64,000 nt of DNA from Oikopleura dioica (taxonomy: Eukaryota > Chordata > Appendicularia > Copelata > Oikopleuridae), in NCBI GenBank assembly GCA_907165135.1, contig OU015566.1, forward strand, positions 12,198,157-12,262,156. The letters are read 5' to 3'. Shown piece by piece: positions 10,745 through 22,480 of the stretch (positions are counted from its first letter, which is position 1; the number at the start of each line of letters is the position of its first letter). Made by a program: the position numbers and the translations under genes. Below the pieces are notes generated by a model. It was not told where the DNA came from and ran no database searches. It worked only from the letters and a program-made list of their open reading frames with translations.

Positions 10745-12499
10745 ATGAGTGATAGAGTTCAGTACTTTTCACCATTCCCAACGTATGAAGATGTTGAATC
10801 TATGGAACAGGTGAGCAATGTTTACGAGTAAAAAAATAAAAATTGGGGACGGAAATTTACATTTTTTTCGTAATTTTTATATTTGAATTATTGCATATAA
10901 TAATATTATTCTTAAAGTAAGAAATTAACATTGGCAAAGAAATTTCAGGGTATATAAGTGCAATATTTGACTTTTTGACAAACAATATTTTTGTGTAATT
11001 TTACTGGCTATAAAAGGCAATAAAACTGTTCAACTTCTTTTTCACTTTTATAAATGAAAAGGTCGAGCAATTTAACAGTCGATCAGTTAAAATTAAGAAA
11101 TTATCACGTCTCAAGGCAAAAGCTGTGAGGGATAATTCCCAGTTCTCAGCAAACAAGAAGGAAGCAAGTTCAAACATTATGGTGCAGAAATTTTAGAACG
11201 ATGAGTAGCCCCGCGCTTGTTTTTCCTATGGCCCATAGCTATGGGCCTTATCAGGGTTCTAAATCTGATCCCGAACTCAGTAGTCCAAGTCTAGTCGAGT
11301 CTTGAGATTTTCGAAAATTGCTTAGTCTAGTCTAGTCTCTATAATGAATTGTAGACATGTTTTTAAAGCAAAAATAAAGATAAATACGATTGCTTGAGTC
11401 GAAAAAATCTTTTAGAAAAAGGTGAAACGAGTTAGACCTGGTATCAAGCCCAAGAAGTCGGATAAAGAATTGACGAAGGAGGAGCTTGCGGTTCGTGAAA
11501 GAAGACGAAAGCGAAACAAGGAGGTACTGCTTATCAGTGTTGTACAATGCTGATTAAATTATGAAATTATATAATGAATATGATGATGTATGTCTTATCG
11601 CATCAAGGTTACTTTTATAAACAATTATTTAATAGGCCGCCGCAAGAAAGCGAAGAGAGTTCAAAGAAAATGTCGCGAAATACGAAGCTCAAATAAAAAA
11701 TCTCGAAGCTGACAACAACAACATCGTAAATGAACTTGCTGAAATGAAGGAGCAAATAAGAAAAATGAATGCAGGTTAGAAAATATGTAGTAATAAATGC
11801 CTCCTTTTATGGTCTATAAGAAGGGAAAGTGTTTTTACTAAAAAAGTCGTAATATCTCATAAATTATGAGTAATACTTCGACGTAGCAAAAAAGGGAAAA
11901 TCTACCATTTCTGCCTCACTTGAGAGTTTCACTTGAGCAGTTATTTGATAAAGAATTAACGATCCGTTCTCAAGTGAGAAAATCAAGTTTATTTTACTAA
12001 AAAATTATCAATGATAAGTTATCATTCGAATTCAACTCCAACATAAAATATTTAACGTCCCTTACTCTCTCAAAGTATATTTGAGATAACAACGAATTTA
12101 GCGCTTCAAAATCATTCTTGCGCCGAGCACCAGCAATTCTTCCCAGCAGAGACAAGTTTCTATGGAGGTCTCACCGAAGCGTTCGAAGAAAACCAGGCTC
12201 CAGATGATCAGAAGCAACCTGCTACTCCAGAGAAGATGGCCGTCCCAATGAGCATCTTCGATGAATTCGGAATCTTCGTTGATGATCTTTGCAGCAAAGA
12301 GCACGTCGCACCAGCGAATAACGGTTCTCAGCAAAAGTCTTACTCCGACATTGGTGAAATTCTTGGCTTTGATGTCGCCAGCAAGATGCCAGCAATGCAA
12401 GCAAACCCACCATCATATGAAGAAACCCAGCAGATGTTCTTTTCACACCCGTGCGTCAACGAGATGAGCGCAATGGAGTTGGAAAATTTGTTCGCCTAA
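10745..12499 (+). CDS. bZIP transcription factor (Fos/ATF-like)
   Basis: Exons 10745-10810, 11416-11523, 11636-11774 and 12102-12499 join in phase. Residues about 24-60 are basic (KKVKRVRPGIKPKKSDK). The DNA-binding basic region reads RERRRKRNKEAAARKRREF, with the Asn, Ala-Ala and Arg positions typical of bZIP proteins. A zipper of about four heptads follows (Leu, Ile, Met, Met at d positions after YEAQIKNLEADNNN). The C-terminal half is acidic and Pro/Phe rich, contains SIFDEFGIFVDDL and a PPSY motif able to bind WW domains, and ends NLFA. An in-phase extra exon at 11063-11196 would encode a truncated product. The weak Met-rich zipper suggests heterodimerisation. Subfamily is not resolved. 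Confidence 0.85.
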
Positions 12500-13096
12500 C
12501 TAACAAACTAGGAGGCTCCTAGATTCCAGGCTAAAGCCTTGAATTTCCCGGCAAGCTATTTTGTGGCCTACTTACAACTTATATTTATTCTCGAATCAGT
12601 GTGCAAATATGATAATTTACGAAATGCTCGCTATTACTAACTTTATGCCTCGACCATCACCTTCTAGTTTCAGCAAAATATTTATCGGTTATTTGGCCTA
12701 CGTTGAAGAAAAAAATACTAACAAAGAATAACTCAATTCATGTTTCCGCGGTCCTCACATGTTTGTCTGTGCTAATATCTCCTAGCCTTAGTTTCCGACT
12801 ATTCCGAGTATTCGACAGTAGCCTCACAAGTTCAAATACCAATTTATTCTTTCTCTTGTTTCAATCATCAAATCCTTCTTCGACATGTGCTCCTCCAAGC
12901 AGTAGTTTCTTTCTCTCACTTGTTCAATTCTGCTACGAACTTCCAGTAGAAACTTCCAAGCCAATAAAACTCCCGGAGAAAAAATGTTTTCAGCTTCTTA
13001 TTGAATAATGATACAGGATGAGTATCTTTATTCCGGTGTAATTTGAGGGGCCTTTGTTTCTATCAATTGAACTGGACACGATAAAAATTAAAAACT
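12500..13096. other. 3' UTRs of convergent bZIP and NEK genes
   Basis: No coding exon. Several ATTTA elements (for example 12589-12593, 12681-12685 and 12841-12845) resemble AU-rich instability elements common in bZIP mRNAs. AATAAA at 12963-12968 ends the bZIP transcript. TTTATT at 13027-13032 supplies AATAAA to the opposing NEK gene, so the two 3' ends lie only about 60 bp apart. Confidence 0.6.
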
Positions 13097-16000
13097 TTAC
13101 ATGATTGTGCAGACTTTTGACTCTCTCACTAACGAGCCGTTTTGCAGGGACTCCTTGAACTCGAGCTGAAACTCTTCCAGTCTTTTCAGATCTAAATAAA
13201 ACGGATTAAACTTGAATAACTGATGTAATTTCAAACCATTTCTGAGTTTCTCGTTCTCCTGGCGCTGTTTTTCGAACTCTTCTTCGATCCGCTCCTTTTC
13301 CCGTTTTTGCTCTTGCTCAAGTTTCTCGGCTCGTTCAAGAGCTTCATCACGCTCAAGCTAAATCTAAATTACACCTCAGAATCCACTAACTACGATGTAC
13401 CTGAAGACTAGTTACTAGCAACTTCATCTCGTCCGTTTCATTGTTATTTTGGGCTTTTTTCGGAGATCCTTGGCGGATTGATGATTGAGGGTTTGGCTTC
13501 GACTTTGGACCTGCTATTGACCGATTTGGTTTTGGAAAAGTCGATTTCTTCGGGATCTTCGATTTTTGCAATTTTCTTGGAGTGATGTAAGTGCACTCGC
13601 GTTTCAGCCCTTCTGCGGAGCCGTCTTTTTGAATTGTGAGCATTCTAATATCCGGAGCGCCTTCCAGTTCATTCCTCAGCCATGTTGGGTGGTCTTCGTC
13701 TTCTTCTTCAGACAAGTTTTGTTCGTATATGATCGGTTTTTGCGCCTCCGTCTTCGATTCAGTGCTTGTTGGCCGGCTACTATAAATACCATTTTACGAG
13801 AGTTAGTTGATAAATTGGCTTACCTGAGACTGTCAGCTGTTTCCTTCATTCCGAGAGTAATAAAAAACGTCTGGTCAGTGTGACAGAAACCAATGGACTG
13901 TATTTTGATTTCTTTGTCCAAGTAAATTTCACCGTTATAAAGGTTTCTTCTGATAGCTTTTCTGTCACTAGGTGAGCGGAGTTTTTTACTATCATTCTCG
14001 AGCACATCCATATCTTCTTCTGGAATCGAGCTTTCGTGGTTTGTTGAGGTTTCGCTCAAGTTCAGTTCCGCATCCTTCAGGAGAATCATTAGGAGAAACT
14101 GTAATATAAAATTACCTGAATCGCCGCTTCAAGAGTAGCGATATCTAGCCTCAATGATCTTTCAGAAGTCAATCTTGGCTTTGCTGAGCTCGGTTTTGAA
14201 CCATATGGTAAAAAACTCGTTCCAGCGAACAAAACAACTTGTTCGTCTGCTTCTTTTTCAGGGTCGGATCCTATCTTTGCAGCGATACATGTCATGAAGT
14301 TGCCAGTCGCTACATGTGTTATGCTTTGTACAGTTTTCCCGTCTATTGTTGGTATTTGAATTGGAGAGCAGTCTATCATTGATCTGGTATTTTCAAGCCC
14401 TCTTTGCCCTTCTGAGTTCCTTCCAAGAGTAAACAGCTGCCCTTAAATGAAGTTAAATCGTATTTCAAGCTCGGAAACAAGATAGTACGATCAAATATAA
14501 ACAAGATGCTCTTACGCGAAATTTTTTTTATCAAAGATGCTGTGCGTTATAAGCCCCGTATCGCGTTTACCTGTAGAAGTCAAAAAGACAGTATGATCTC
14601 GCGCTTGAGATATCTTTGAAATCGTTTGGTTCGGGCTTAGTTGGCGCGTCAGAACGGGCGTATCTTTGTATGGTGGAATGCGCGAGTTTCCGAGGCGGAA
14701 GATATCGAGCATGGAGCGCTTTTGAAGGCCGATTTTATTATCACGGTTCGAGCCACACACAAACATGTTTCCAGACACGCCGATGAAGAAGGAGGAGTCA
14801 TAGCCGGCGTAGACTTCTTTGATCTTTTCCGAAAGACCTTCAATTTTTCGGGGGGAGAACTCAGAACCTTGTCCTCCGTGGCCGAGTCTTCCCAGTTCTC
14901 CACAGCCCCATGAGTAGACATTTCCTTCACTTGTGAGTGCGAGCACATGTTTGTACCCAACGGATATTTTGACAACGTCGTATGATATCAAGTCCTGCAC
15001 CATATTCGGAAACATCGAGCTTTTATGGTCAATCCCGTGACCCAAGCATCCGTGATCGCCATTGCCACAAGTAAAAACCATCTTGTTCATCAGAAAGACC
15101 GAAAAATCAGCTCCTGTTCCAATAGCCTGGACAGGTCGATTCGTTGAAAACTTGACGGGAACAGGGTTTTCGATCCGAGGCATTTGGGAACCGAACCCAA
15201 GCTGTCCTGACTCATTCGAACCGACGCCGTACACAACATTATTAACGTCGAGGATGAGTGTATGCCTGTCGCCATTTGCAATCTCCATGATATTCATCCC
15301 TTTTGGAAGCCCTCGCTTGAACTGCATACTCCACTGGTCAGAAGAAAAAGTGAAGAGGTGAGAATGGTAGTCTTCGTAAAGGTCGTTTGTAAATAAAAGA
15401 TCGTCAATGCGCTTTCTTTTCGTGATAATTGAGTCCATTATCTTCGGGACGTGGATTTCGTCAAGCGCTTCTGCTGACGGCCGTTCACGTGGATCTTTTT
15501 GTAACAGTGAGCTAATCAGTTTACGGAGCATCGTCGAGTAGGGCAGGTCTTCTTTCAGCTTCTTGTAGTTTGCTTCGGAGATTTTCTTGATGATAGCGAT
15601 TGCATTGTGCCCTCCAAAAGCCCTTTCAAGAGCGCACATTTCATAAAGGACGCATCCAAGGGACCAGATGTCGGATTTCATCCCATATTTCTGCGAATCA
15701 CAAACTTCAGGAGCCACATAAGTTGCTGTACCCACCATGGTTTGTGTTCCAGTAGCGTGAGTGCTGGTAAATTTCGCGATTCCTGTTTATGGTTCAAATT
15801 TTATAACTCAAAAATCAGTTTTTTCAATCGTTGAACCGGCCCTAAGTCGCCAATTTTGATTATACCATGCTTCGTAAGAAAGATATTCTGTGGCTTCAGA
15901 TCCCGATGCATAATCTTGGTCTTATGCATAAAGGCCAATCCGGAAACGATTTGAGAAAATTTCCTTTCAGTCTGTTTACGAACGATATAAAGAGTTCTTG

Positions 16001-17248
16001 TTTACGCTCTTTCAAAAAAATGGGGCTCGAAGGGCTCTGAATGTCAATCAAATGAATAGCGATGGATCCGTGTACACAAGGAAGACACTTTGGAATCGTC
16101 GTAAGTCCGGAAGGATACTTGAGCTTCTATTTGAGCTCGCGAAAAATGACACTCAATCCACTATTACAAGAATTGAAGTCATGAGATTCTCAATAGATCG
16201 TTAAGTCGGATATTAACTATCGTATAAAATCTTGATTTATACCGGTGTGACCCAGAGTTCATTCATTGCTTATCAAATCATAAAGATTTAAAAGCCATTT
16301 CGAACCAACGGACAATACGATAAATCAAATATTCAACAATTCAACAAAATTTGAACTCGTATTTCATAATAGGAAGTGCGTAAAAAGGAAACTCTAAAAT
16401 TAAGCAAACGGTTGTCCACATATAAGACCGGAAGACGTAAATTCTATTCAAGAATTTTGAATTTGTCAAGAGCACTTGAAAAACATGTCGCAACAGTCCC
16501 TGATAACTTCACTTTCAGGTATCGGACGCCTTGGAATGGTGTCGCGTTGACACTGCAGATGGCTGTTAATAAGAATCATAAATTTTTGTCACCAAAGGTT
16601 GCCATTGGTAACTCTCAAGAGTTTGAACGTTCAAGTGTCTGTTAGTGAGTTATTTATTATTCCTTTCCGATCGAGGGACCCATCATCTGCGTATTCCATC
16701 ATCAAGTGCAAGTTGCCCTCGTTTTCGAAATTTTGAATGTAGCGAATGATGTTCGGATGCTGCAGGACTTTCAGAACATTGGCTTCATTCAGCGCTTGCA
16801 TTCGCTCAGTCTGGCTCATACCATCGGTGTGAACAACCTTCATGATCACGTGCTTGCCGTCAGCCTTATTTTTGAAAAGAGTAGCGGTTCCTTGCGCGCC
16901 TTTTCCGACCACATTGAGCTTCTCGTAGCCGTTGAGAATCTTCGAACCATCGACTTGACTCGATTTGAAGTAGTAATCCTGAAGGATATTCCTCGTTGTC
17001 TCCAAAATGATAGCTCACCTGTATCCGAAGCTTTACAAATTCCGAGTCTTGCGGCCTCGCAGTATTTACCACAAGAACATCCTGTCCCGTCGAATCACGT
17101 GTCAGAACGACTCGATCAGGAAATCGCTTCGTTAGCTCTCGATTGACGAAATCGTAATTTTTCACGTTCTGAGAGAATTTTTTATCAGCCTCAAGACCTT
17201 GAAAACTTGAAAGGCCAGCTGCAAAGTTATTCCGCGAATAGGCTTTAT
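13097..17248 (-). CDS. NEK9/NEK8-type mitotic kinase with RCC1 repeats
   Basis: Kinase N-lobe starts near 16935 ([17 protein letters not shown]; Lys in VIMKVV). The catalytic loop [12 protein letters not shown] is near 15905. The activation and P+1 region includes TATYVAPEV. Next come RCC1-like blades, with glycine-rich repeats such as [22 protein letters not shown] and [12 protein letters not shown] (about 15230-14880). A Ser/Pro-rich linker follows (about 13720-13400). The C-terminal coiled coil is charged ([20 protein letters not shown]). This is the NEK9 domain order; NEK9 controls spindle and centrosome assembly. The C-terminus is VCTIM, a possible CaaX prenylation box. About 80 residues precede the kinase domain with no ATG, so the 5' exon is missing from this model. 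The 671-bp intron 15997-16667 appears to use a GA donor. Confidence 0.85.
15997..16667 (+). other. long intron of the NEK gene with plus-strand open frames
   Basis: This intron is over ten times the local norm. On the opposite strand it holds an ATG-initiated 50-codon frame (16052-16204, [17 protein letters not shown], with a GTAAGT donor-like site inside). A second frame follows at about 16373-16645 ([18 protein letters not shown]), preceded by an acceptor-like AATAG and containing a TTCAG/GTATCG donor. Both are basic. They may be exons of a nested gene or a decayed insertion. No family recognised. Confidence 0.3.
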
Positions 17249-17448
17249 CTAACGGAAATGGGCCGAAGTAAGTGTTTGAAAACCGTTAAAATGCTCTGAA
17301 TATCTACCGCAGAGCAAATGTTACTGGCACTTGAATTTGGCTCGCTAGAGATAAATTTATGGCTACTGTGGTCGATAAAGGGACAGTTTCAAGGGTTCTT
17401 CCCAGACTGTAAGAAATTGTATGATCTTGCGAAAAATAAGGTATGTCC

Positions 17449-17586
17449 TTACACCGACCATATCCTTACACCGACCAATTCCTTACACCGACCAAAATCC
17501 TTACACCGACCACTTTCAGAATTTGGTCGGTGTAAGGAATTGGTCGGTGTAAGGATTTGGTCGGTGTAAGGATATGGTCGGTGTAA
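17449..17586. repeat. perfect inverted minisatellite, CCTTACACCGACCA
   Basis: Four copies of CCTTACACCGACCA with alternating short spacers (TAT, ATT, AAAAT) read left to right. A short loop (CTTTCAGAAT) follows, then four copies of the reverse complement TGGTCGGTGTAAGG in mirrored order. The spacers also mirror, so the whole block folds into one hairpin of about 65 bp per arm. It lies between the NEK 5' end and the next minus-strand gene. Confidence 0.92.
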
Positions 17587-17648
17587 GGAAATACCGAAAA
17601 ATAAGTTGAGGAAATTTATTATATTTTGAAAAATAAGCATTAATTTAG

Positions 17649-18001
17649 CTAGAAAAATTGTTTAATAATTACCTTGGCGCCAAGAATGTGAACAAGGCCG
17701 CGGTTATTAAGAAGGTCATCCATGATGTTTTTGAGGAATTGCATGGCAGAATTCCCGCCGCACGGATCCACAGGCGTAATGAGCCCATCCTTCCCGTTCA
17801 GCAAATTGATGCCACCTTCCCCACAGGTCGGCAAAATTCCAATAACATCGAACCGCCTTTCTTTAAAACGACGTTTTATGCTAAAGAATGATCATCGTGG
17901 GATAGTTAGCGGCTAAGCTTACTTGCGGACTATTGTCTTGGCGTCAGAATCATGAGAATAAACATAGGACTCAGTATTCTCGCGTAAATCCTTTTCAAAA
18001 G
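17649..18001 (-). CDS. unrecognised gene, two exons, 3' end defined
   Basis: Two exons join in phase. The first (18001 to about 17924) encodes FEKDLRENTESYVYSHDSDA. The second (17880 to 17649) encodes KRRFKERRFDVIGILPTCGE and then a Gly/Pro/Cys segment (NGKDGLITPVDPCGGNSAMQ). It ends with a helix-like stretch and VIIKQFF. Stop is at 17649-17651, and AATAAA on this strand lies at 17620-17615, about 30 bp downstream. No ATG is visible, so exon 1 may be missing. A GT donor and TTTAG acceptor support the intron. The composition is that of a folded soluble domain, but I do not recognise the family. Confidence 0.45.
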
Positions 18002-18159
18002 CTTTTTATGAAGTCAATAATCTGTCTCAGGCGGAAATTATGAGTGGCTCATCGAACAAAAAAATTCTTTTTTGAGTGTTTTAAAATTTGTTATTTTCGA
18101 TTATTTCGTTAAATTATTAATAATAATTATAATTTATTATTATTCAACTTTTTCCTATT

Positions 18160-18485
18160 TTATTCTTGAGTCTTGAAGACAGCAAAAGCAAACTTTCTGG
18201 CATCATCGGAGTCATGACGCCAAGATTTTTTCTTTAGCAAAGTCTTCTTTTTTTCATCTCTTGATCTGAGAACTTTTGGCTTCTCAGTAGCGGTTTTAAA
18301 CTCTTGATTCAATTGTAAAAAAGCTCAAACTTTGGAATCGGGATAAAATTAATACTCGACAGTAGGAGTAATTATTCCAGTGATTTGTAAATTTGCGTAG
18401 CGATTGAACATTGAATTGAGAACGGGAGAGTAGGAGCTCAGGCTCGTCCTCGGTTGGCAAACAGAATCTGTTCAAATATGCTTTC
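18160..18485 (-). CDS. unrecognised basic protein, partial
   Basis: Two coding-looking stretches on the minus strand. The upstream one (about 18485-18358) reads LNRFCLPTEDEPELLLSRSQ and onward. The last exon (about 18301-18160) encodes KPKVLRSRDEKKKTLLKKK and then SWRHDSDDARKFAFAVFKTQ, ending in TAA at 18160-18162. A possible AATAAA lies at 18138-18133. The exact splice between them and the start are unresolved. The product is very basic with no hydrophobic segment. It lies between the ACE-like gene and another short minus gene, in an operon-like tandem. Confidence 0.35.
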
Positions 18486-19406
18486 AAGGGGTCAGAATAT
18501 TGCCCAGATTTTTAGCACTAAGTGTAAACTCCGCGCAAAACTTATTAATCGACTAACAACTAAAAAAATGAAAAACATGAGATTAAATTTAAAAATGAAG
18601 TTTGTCGATTAACAATTCATAATCTTTTAGTGCAGTTACTGTACTTTAAAAGCATTAAAATATTCTAATTTATGTGAAAGAAAATATAGTAAGTCCTTTT
18701 TATATTTTTAAAATCTAAAATAATATTTCAAGCCAAAGAGGTAAGAAGCCAAACAAGTAGCAAGTATCAGGAGCACTTTGATTTCGATCATAATTTACGA
18801 GCTGAAGTGTCCCCTTCTCATGCTTGTCTTTTTACTACTGGCTAAGCAAAAAAATGAACAGCTCTCAGGGCGACTAGAATGTTCAAGTAAGCAAACATGC
18901 GCAATTTTGTACCATTTCCCGGTTAAACATGTGACGGTGAGTTGCTTCAAAAACAAGGTGACCTGAGTTTGCTTTTCCATGCGGAGATTTTTTCGTCGGA
19001 GGAGAAACGGAACAGATTCGGATTCACTAAGTGCTCCTTCAGATTCTATTCTCAGGGTCAATGCTCAAGGATACCACTTTATCCTAGAACTAATGTGGCT
19101 GTATCAGTTATGTAATTATTCGATTCGGCAATTATTGCTAGTATCTGACCGGTACTATCATTTATGTGCTAACATCAAATAATTATTATGCAATTTTCGG
19201 CCACTTGACTTCAGAACTTCAACGCCTTGTCGATAATAAAGCATTTTTTTCCGCCAGAACTTTTTTACCAAAGTAAATATCCCGCATGATTACATGATGT
19301 AATAACCTTATTTTGATGTAGGTATTAGTAAATTATTTATTTTCTTTTGTTGACAAGACATAGAAGAGAGGCAGGTGAGTATCATTTGGAAAGAAAGGCA
19401 AAAATT
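18486..19406. other. AT-rich intergenic region
   Basis: Mostly AT-rich with no secure gene. On the minus strand an ATG at 19061 opens a 33-codon frame ending at a GT donor-like site (MTLRIESEGALSESESV, with basic RRKNLRME), but no in-phase partner exon was found. AATAAA for the ACE-like gene (minus) lies at 19341-19336. Confidence 0.35.
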
Positions 19407-22050
19407 CTAAAGCATTAAAACCAGAAGTACTAGCGCTAGTAATTGAAGAGTGGAGCATGGTGATGCGGCTGAGCATGGCAGAATATCTTTTTTGCGGGCG
19501 GGTTTCGTTTTCTTCCAGCCAACTTTGAGATTTCGGGACTCTATCATTTTATCAAGATAGTTTTCGAGCGGCTAAAATCATCTTGTTCTCAAGAATTATT
19601 ATTCCTTTTACCTTAAAATAATTTCTAAGAGCTTGCCCGGAAATCGTCGTAGATCCCGTCAGTGTCTGATAGACGCCCTCCCAGGGCTAGAAAGTGTTCA
19701 TTTTAGTGGAATTTATTTTGCCTTACCATTGTGTTTCCTTTCGACATGGCTGAAATCAGAATGGTTCCAGGTCGTTTTGCATCATTACGCAAGTCGCATC
19801 TTCCATCCGAATTCAGCGGACAAAGCGACGCTAGAATTTCGTAGACAGAGGCAGAAGATAGAAAGTATTTTGCGTAATCGATGTTGAGTAAGATGTGAAT
19901 TTTCGTTAGTGGGTCCATGTCAGACATATCTCTCTAGAATCAAAATTTGAGGATGGTGCGTTATTCTCGCGCGTACCTCAATAGGTTGCATGAGTCCCAT
20001 GTTCTCAAAGACAATGTCTTCCCACTGCCGTTGAAACTGGCTCTCTGGATACTCGCCTGAAAACACCTTCCAACGCCATTCTTCAAGGCTTTTGGCAAAC
20101 GCCAGGAAGGGCAATTCTTTGAGAGCCATGTACATTAGGTAGTTGATTTCTGTTGTTGCGGTCATGTTGAAATGTTGAGCTAGACAAAAGATAAAAGATG
20201 TTAACCAACCCGTTGTGAGTTTTAATTTTACCATGTTTGTCATGGAGAGATGCGAACATTCGGATCACATCGGGGATCGTATGAAACAGAGAAGGATTCG
20301 CAGGTTTCTGGAGAAGAATGTCTAGCCCTATTTGAGTGATAAAATTTAAAAATTATTCTGCTTTTTACCAGAATAAGCGCGGTAGAAATGAGCTTGAGCG
20401 AATAAAAATATCATCTGTCTCAAGTCCTGGCGTTTGTTGATAGCGCACATGTGGATTCTAAATGCGTCGGCACTTGGTGACTTGAAATCCCATGCTCCGG
20501 CTTCGCAAGAGTCCGATTTGTCCAACTTCTGGAACTTTGAGTTCTCAAAGAAATCTAGACAAATAACCTTATTCCGAGTTTATTGAAAAACTGATCGAAC
20601 CTTGTGGCATTGGAGGGAAACCTAAATCTTTAAACATATTATCGACGTATTCGACCATCTCCTTGACGTTCATGAAGAGTTCCTCGTCGTCCAAAAGTTC
20701 GAATTCTTCATCAGGTGATAGAAGTTCAAAGAGATTCTCCCACGTATCTCCATGGATGCTGCCCATCAGATGTGCAGGAATGGCTCCTTGAATATCGACC
20801 AGATCTTCAGTGAATAATGCTGCCAGTTCATATCTAAAATGATTATTAACGACGGTAGTTAATGATTTTTTTACCTAACAACTGAGTGCAGTTTCTTGTA
20901 AAGCGGAAAGATATCAATCCAAATGCTCGAAACAAGACTTTTAATATCAGTTCCTGATCCATATTCGTATAAGAGCTCTTCCGTTGCTCCGGAAAAGCCA
21001 TTTTTAGCTGCAGCTTCGTTATAAAGGTCGCGCAATTTGATGAAATCGGGGCGAGATTTTCGACCTTTTTCGCGGTTTTCCAAATTCAAAGTTATTACGT
21101 ACGTGCAATCTGCTCCCTGAATGGTCCAAACAACAAGATTAGTTAAGGACTTTAAAGCAGCGCGTGTATTTACTGTAAGCACGACCCTTAATCATAGACG
21201 AGCACTTGAGTGAAAAAAACCGTTCCTATTTTCGCCAAAATTCCGTGCCAAAAGTCCATCTGCGTGAAGTATGCCATGCACGGGCTTTCAAACGTCGACG
21301 GCATTTTGTACATTGTGTTGAGAATATTTTGCACGTCAGTAAATCGCAATTCATCAGCGCCCACCTTAAATAATTCAAAGCCAGTAAATTGTTAAGTCCC
21401 TTACAGTTACTGTAGTCACGTCCAAATTGAGCTGGAGTTTGTGGCGTAGCATTGTCAGGTTGACGAACTTTTGCGAGTAATCGGTGCTTTCGAGGTCGGA
21501 TAAAACGAGACTGTCGATGCCGATTCTGAGGACTTCATCCATGCGTTTTTGATCGAGAGGCGTCAAGTACTTATTGTACAAGTTTTTATAGCCTTTTTTC
21601 GGGATCTCATTTTGACAATTTTAACAAAAGATAAATTAAAAAATCATTAAAAAATTAACAAAAAAATTTTGAAAAATGAAAAAAATGCTTTCTATTTCTA
21701 ATTAAAGAGTTTCCGGTCCTAAGTCCAAAACGTACAGTTGACCCTTACTTCGAAAAACACTGACGCGTTTCCTCGAATCCGTAAATTTGTCGAAATTTTC
21801 CTTCGTTCTGTTTGTCAACTGATTCCAGTCGTTTTTAATGTGCTCGCGATAGATTACTCCATAATCTGACGAGTAAACATCCAGAAGCTGCCTCAACTCA
21901 GATCCCCAGTCTTATTTTCGGGTTATTTCAGTTTCATTATTTGCTAATAGAATGAAAATATAAAAGAAAATAACCCTTGCCTCGTTGCGGAGCCTGCTGA
22001 CCGCAAATCCCATCAAGGAACGCGGATATTGCTATTGTCAAAATCTTCAT
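19407..22050 (-). CDS. ACE-like M2 peptidase homologue lacking the zinc site
   Basis: Angiotensin-converting-enzyme (peptidase M2) fold followed along its length. It has a signal peptide (MKILTIAISAFLDGICG). An N-terminal helix region includes LLDVYSSDYGVIYREHI. Next is DFIKLRDLYNEAAAKNGFS, matching the LSNEAALLNGFSDYG region of ACE. IPAHLMGSIHGDTWENL and CEAGAWDF also match, as does ALKELPFLAFAKSLEEWRW. The C-terminal part includes DPLTKIHILLNIDYAKYFL and PWEGVYQTLTGS. The catalytic HEXXH is replaced by FAQAH (in IFLFAQAHFYRAY). The third zinc ligand (Glu in HEAIGD) is Thr in FHTIPD. So it should not bind zinc, like nematode ACN-1. The C-terminus ends in a short hydrophobic tail (LQLLALVLLVLML), suggesting a GPI signal or membrane anchor. 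Several exon edges are approximate. Confidence 0.87.
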
Positions 22051-22480
22051 TTTAATTTTTTATCTCTGTTCTTTTTTCACATTGAACCAGTTCAATTAAA
22101 AACCAAATTCTAGTGTATAAAACGAATCAAAATCCAATAGTTGTAAATGCTTGCTTGATTCTATTGAATGGCCGCCACCGCCTCGAGGCGAAAAATAGAA
22201 TTTCTTTCTCACCAAAGAGGAACAAGTGGTTAACCGTCGGAGCCCAACCAGAGCGTAGCTACTATTCACTCTCATCCTATAAGCCCCCCTTCGTCCTTAT
22301 CAAACGACAAGTACCTGAAGCTCCTTGACTGATAAAACAACAAATTTGCCTGAAAAGGATTCGCAGACCTTGATTTATACAGATACAGTACAGTGAAGTG
22401 TTTATTTACAGGCATTTTGTGAAGAAAGAGTGTTATACAGAGTGAAGGCGATAGAACAGCGAATTCGAGTGAAGCTAATA
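22051..22480. other. intergenic between ACE-like and BAF genes
   Basis: No gene supported. TTTATT at 22401-22406 gives AATAAA to the minus-strand BAF gene. Confidence 0.5.

Noticed and set aside
17318-17640. Frames on both strands containing repeated Pro-Tyr-Thr-Asp or Leu-His-Arg-Pro words
   Set aside because: They are created by the inverted CCTTACACCGACCA minisatellite, with no start or splice support.
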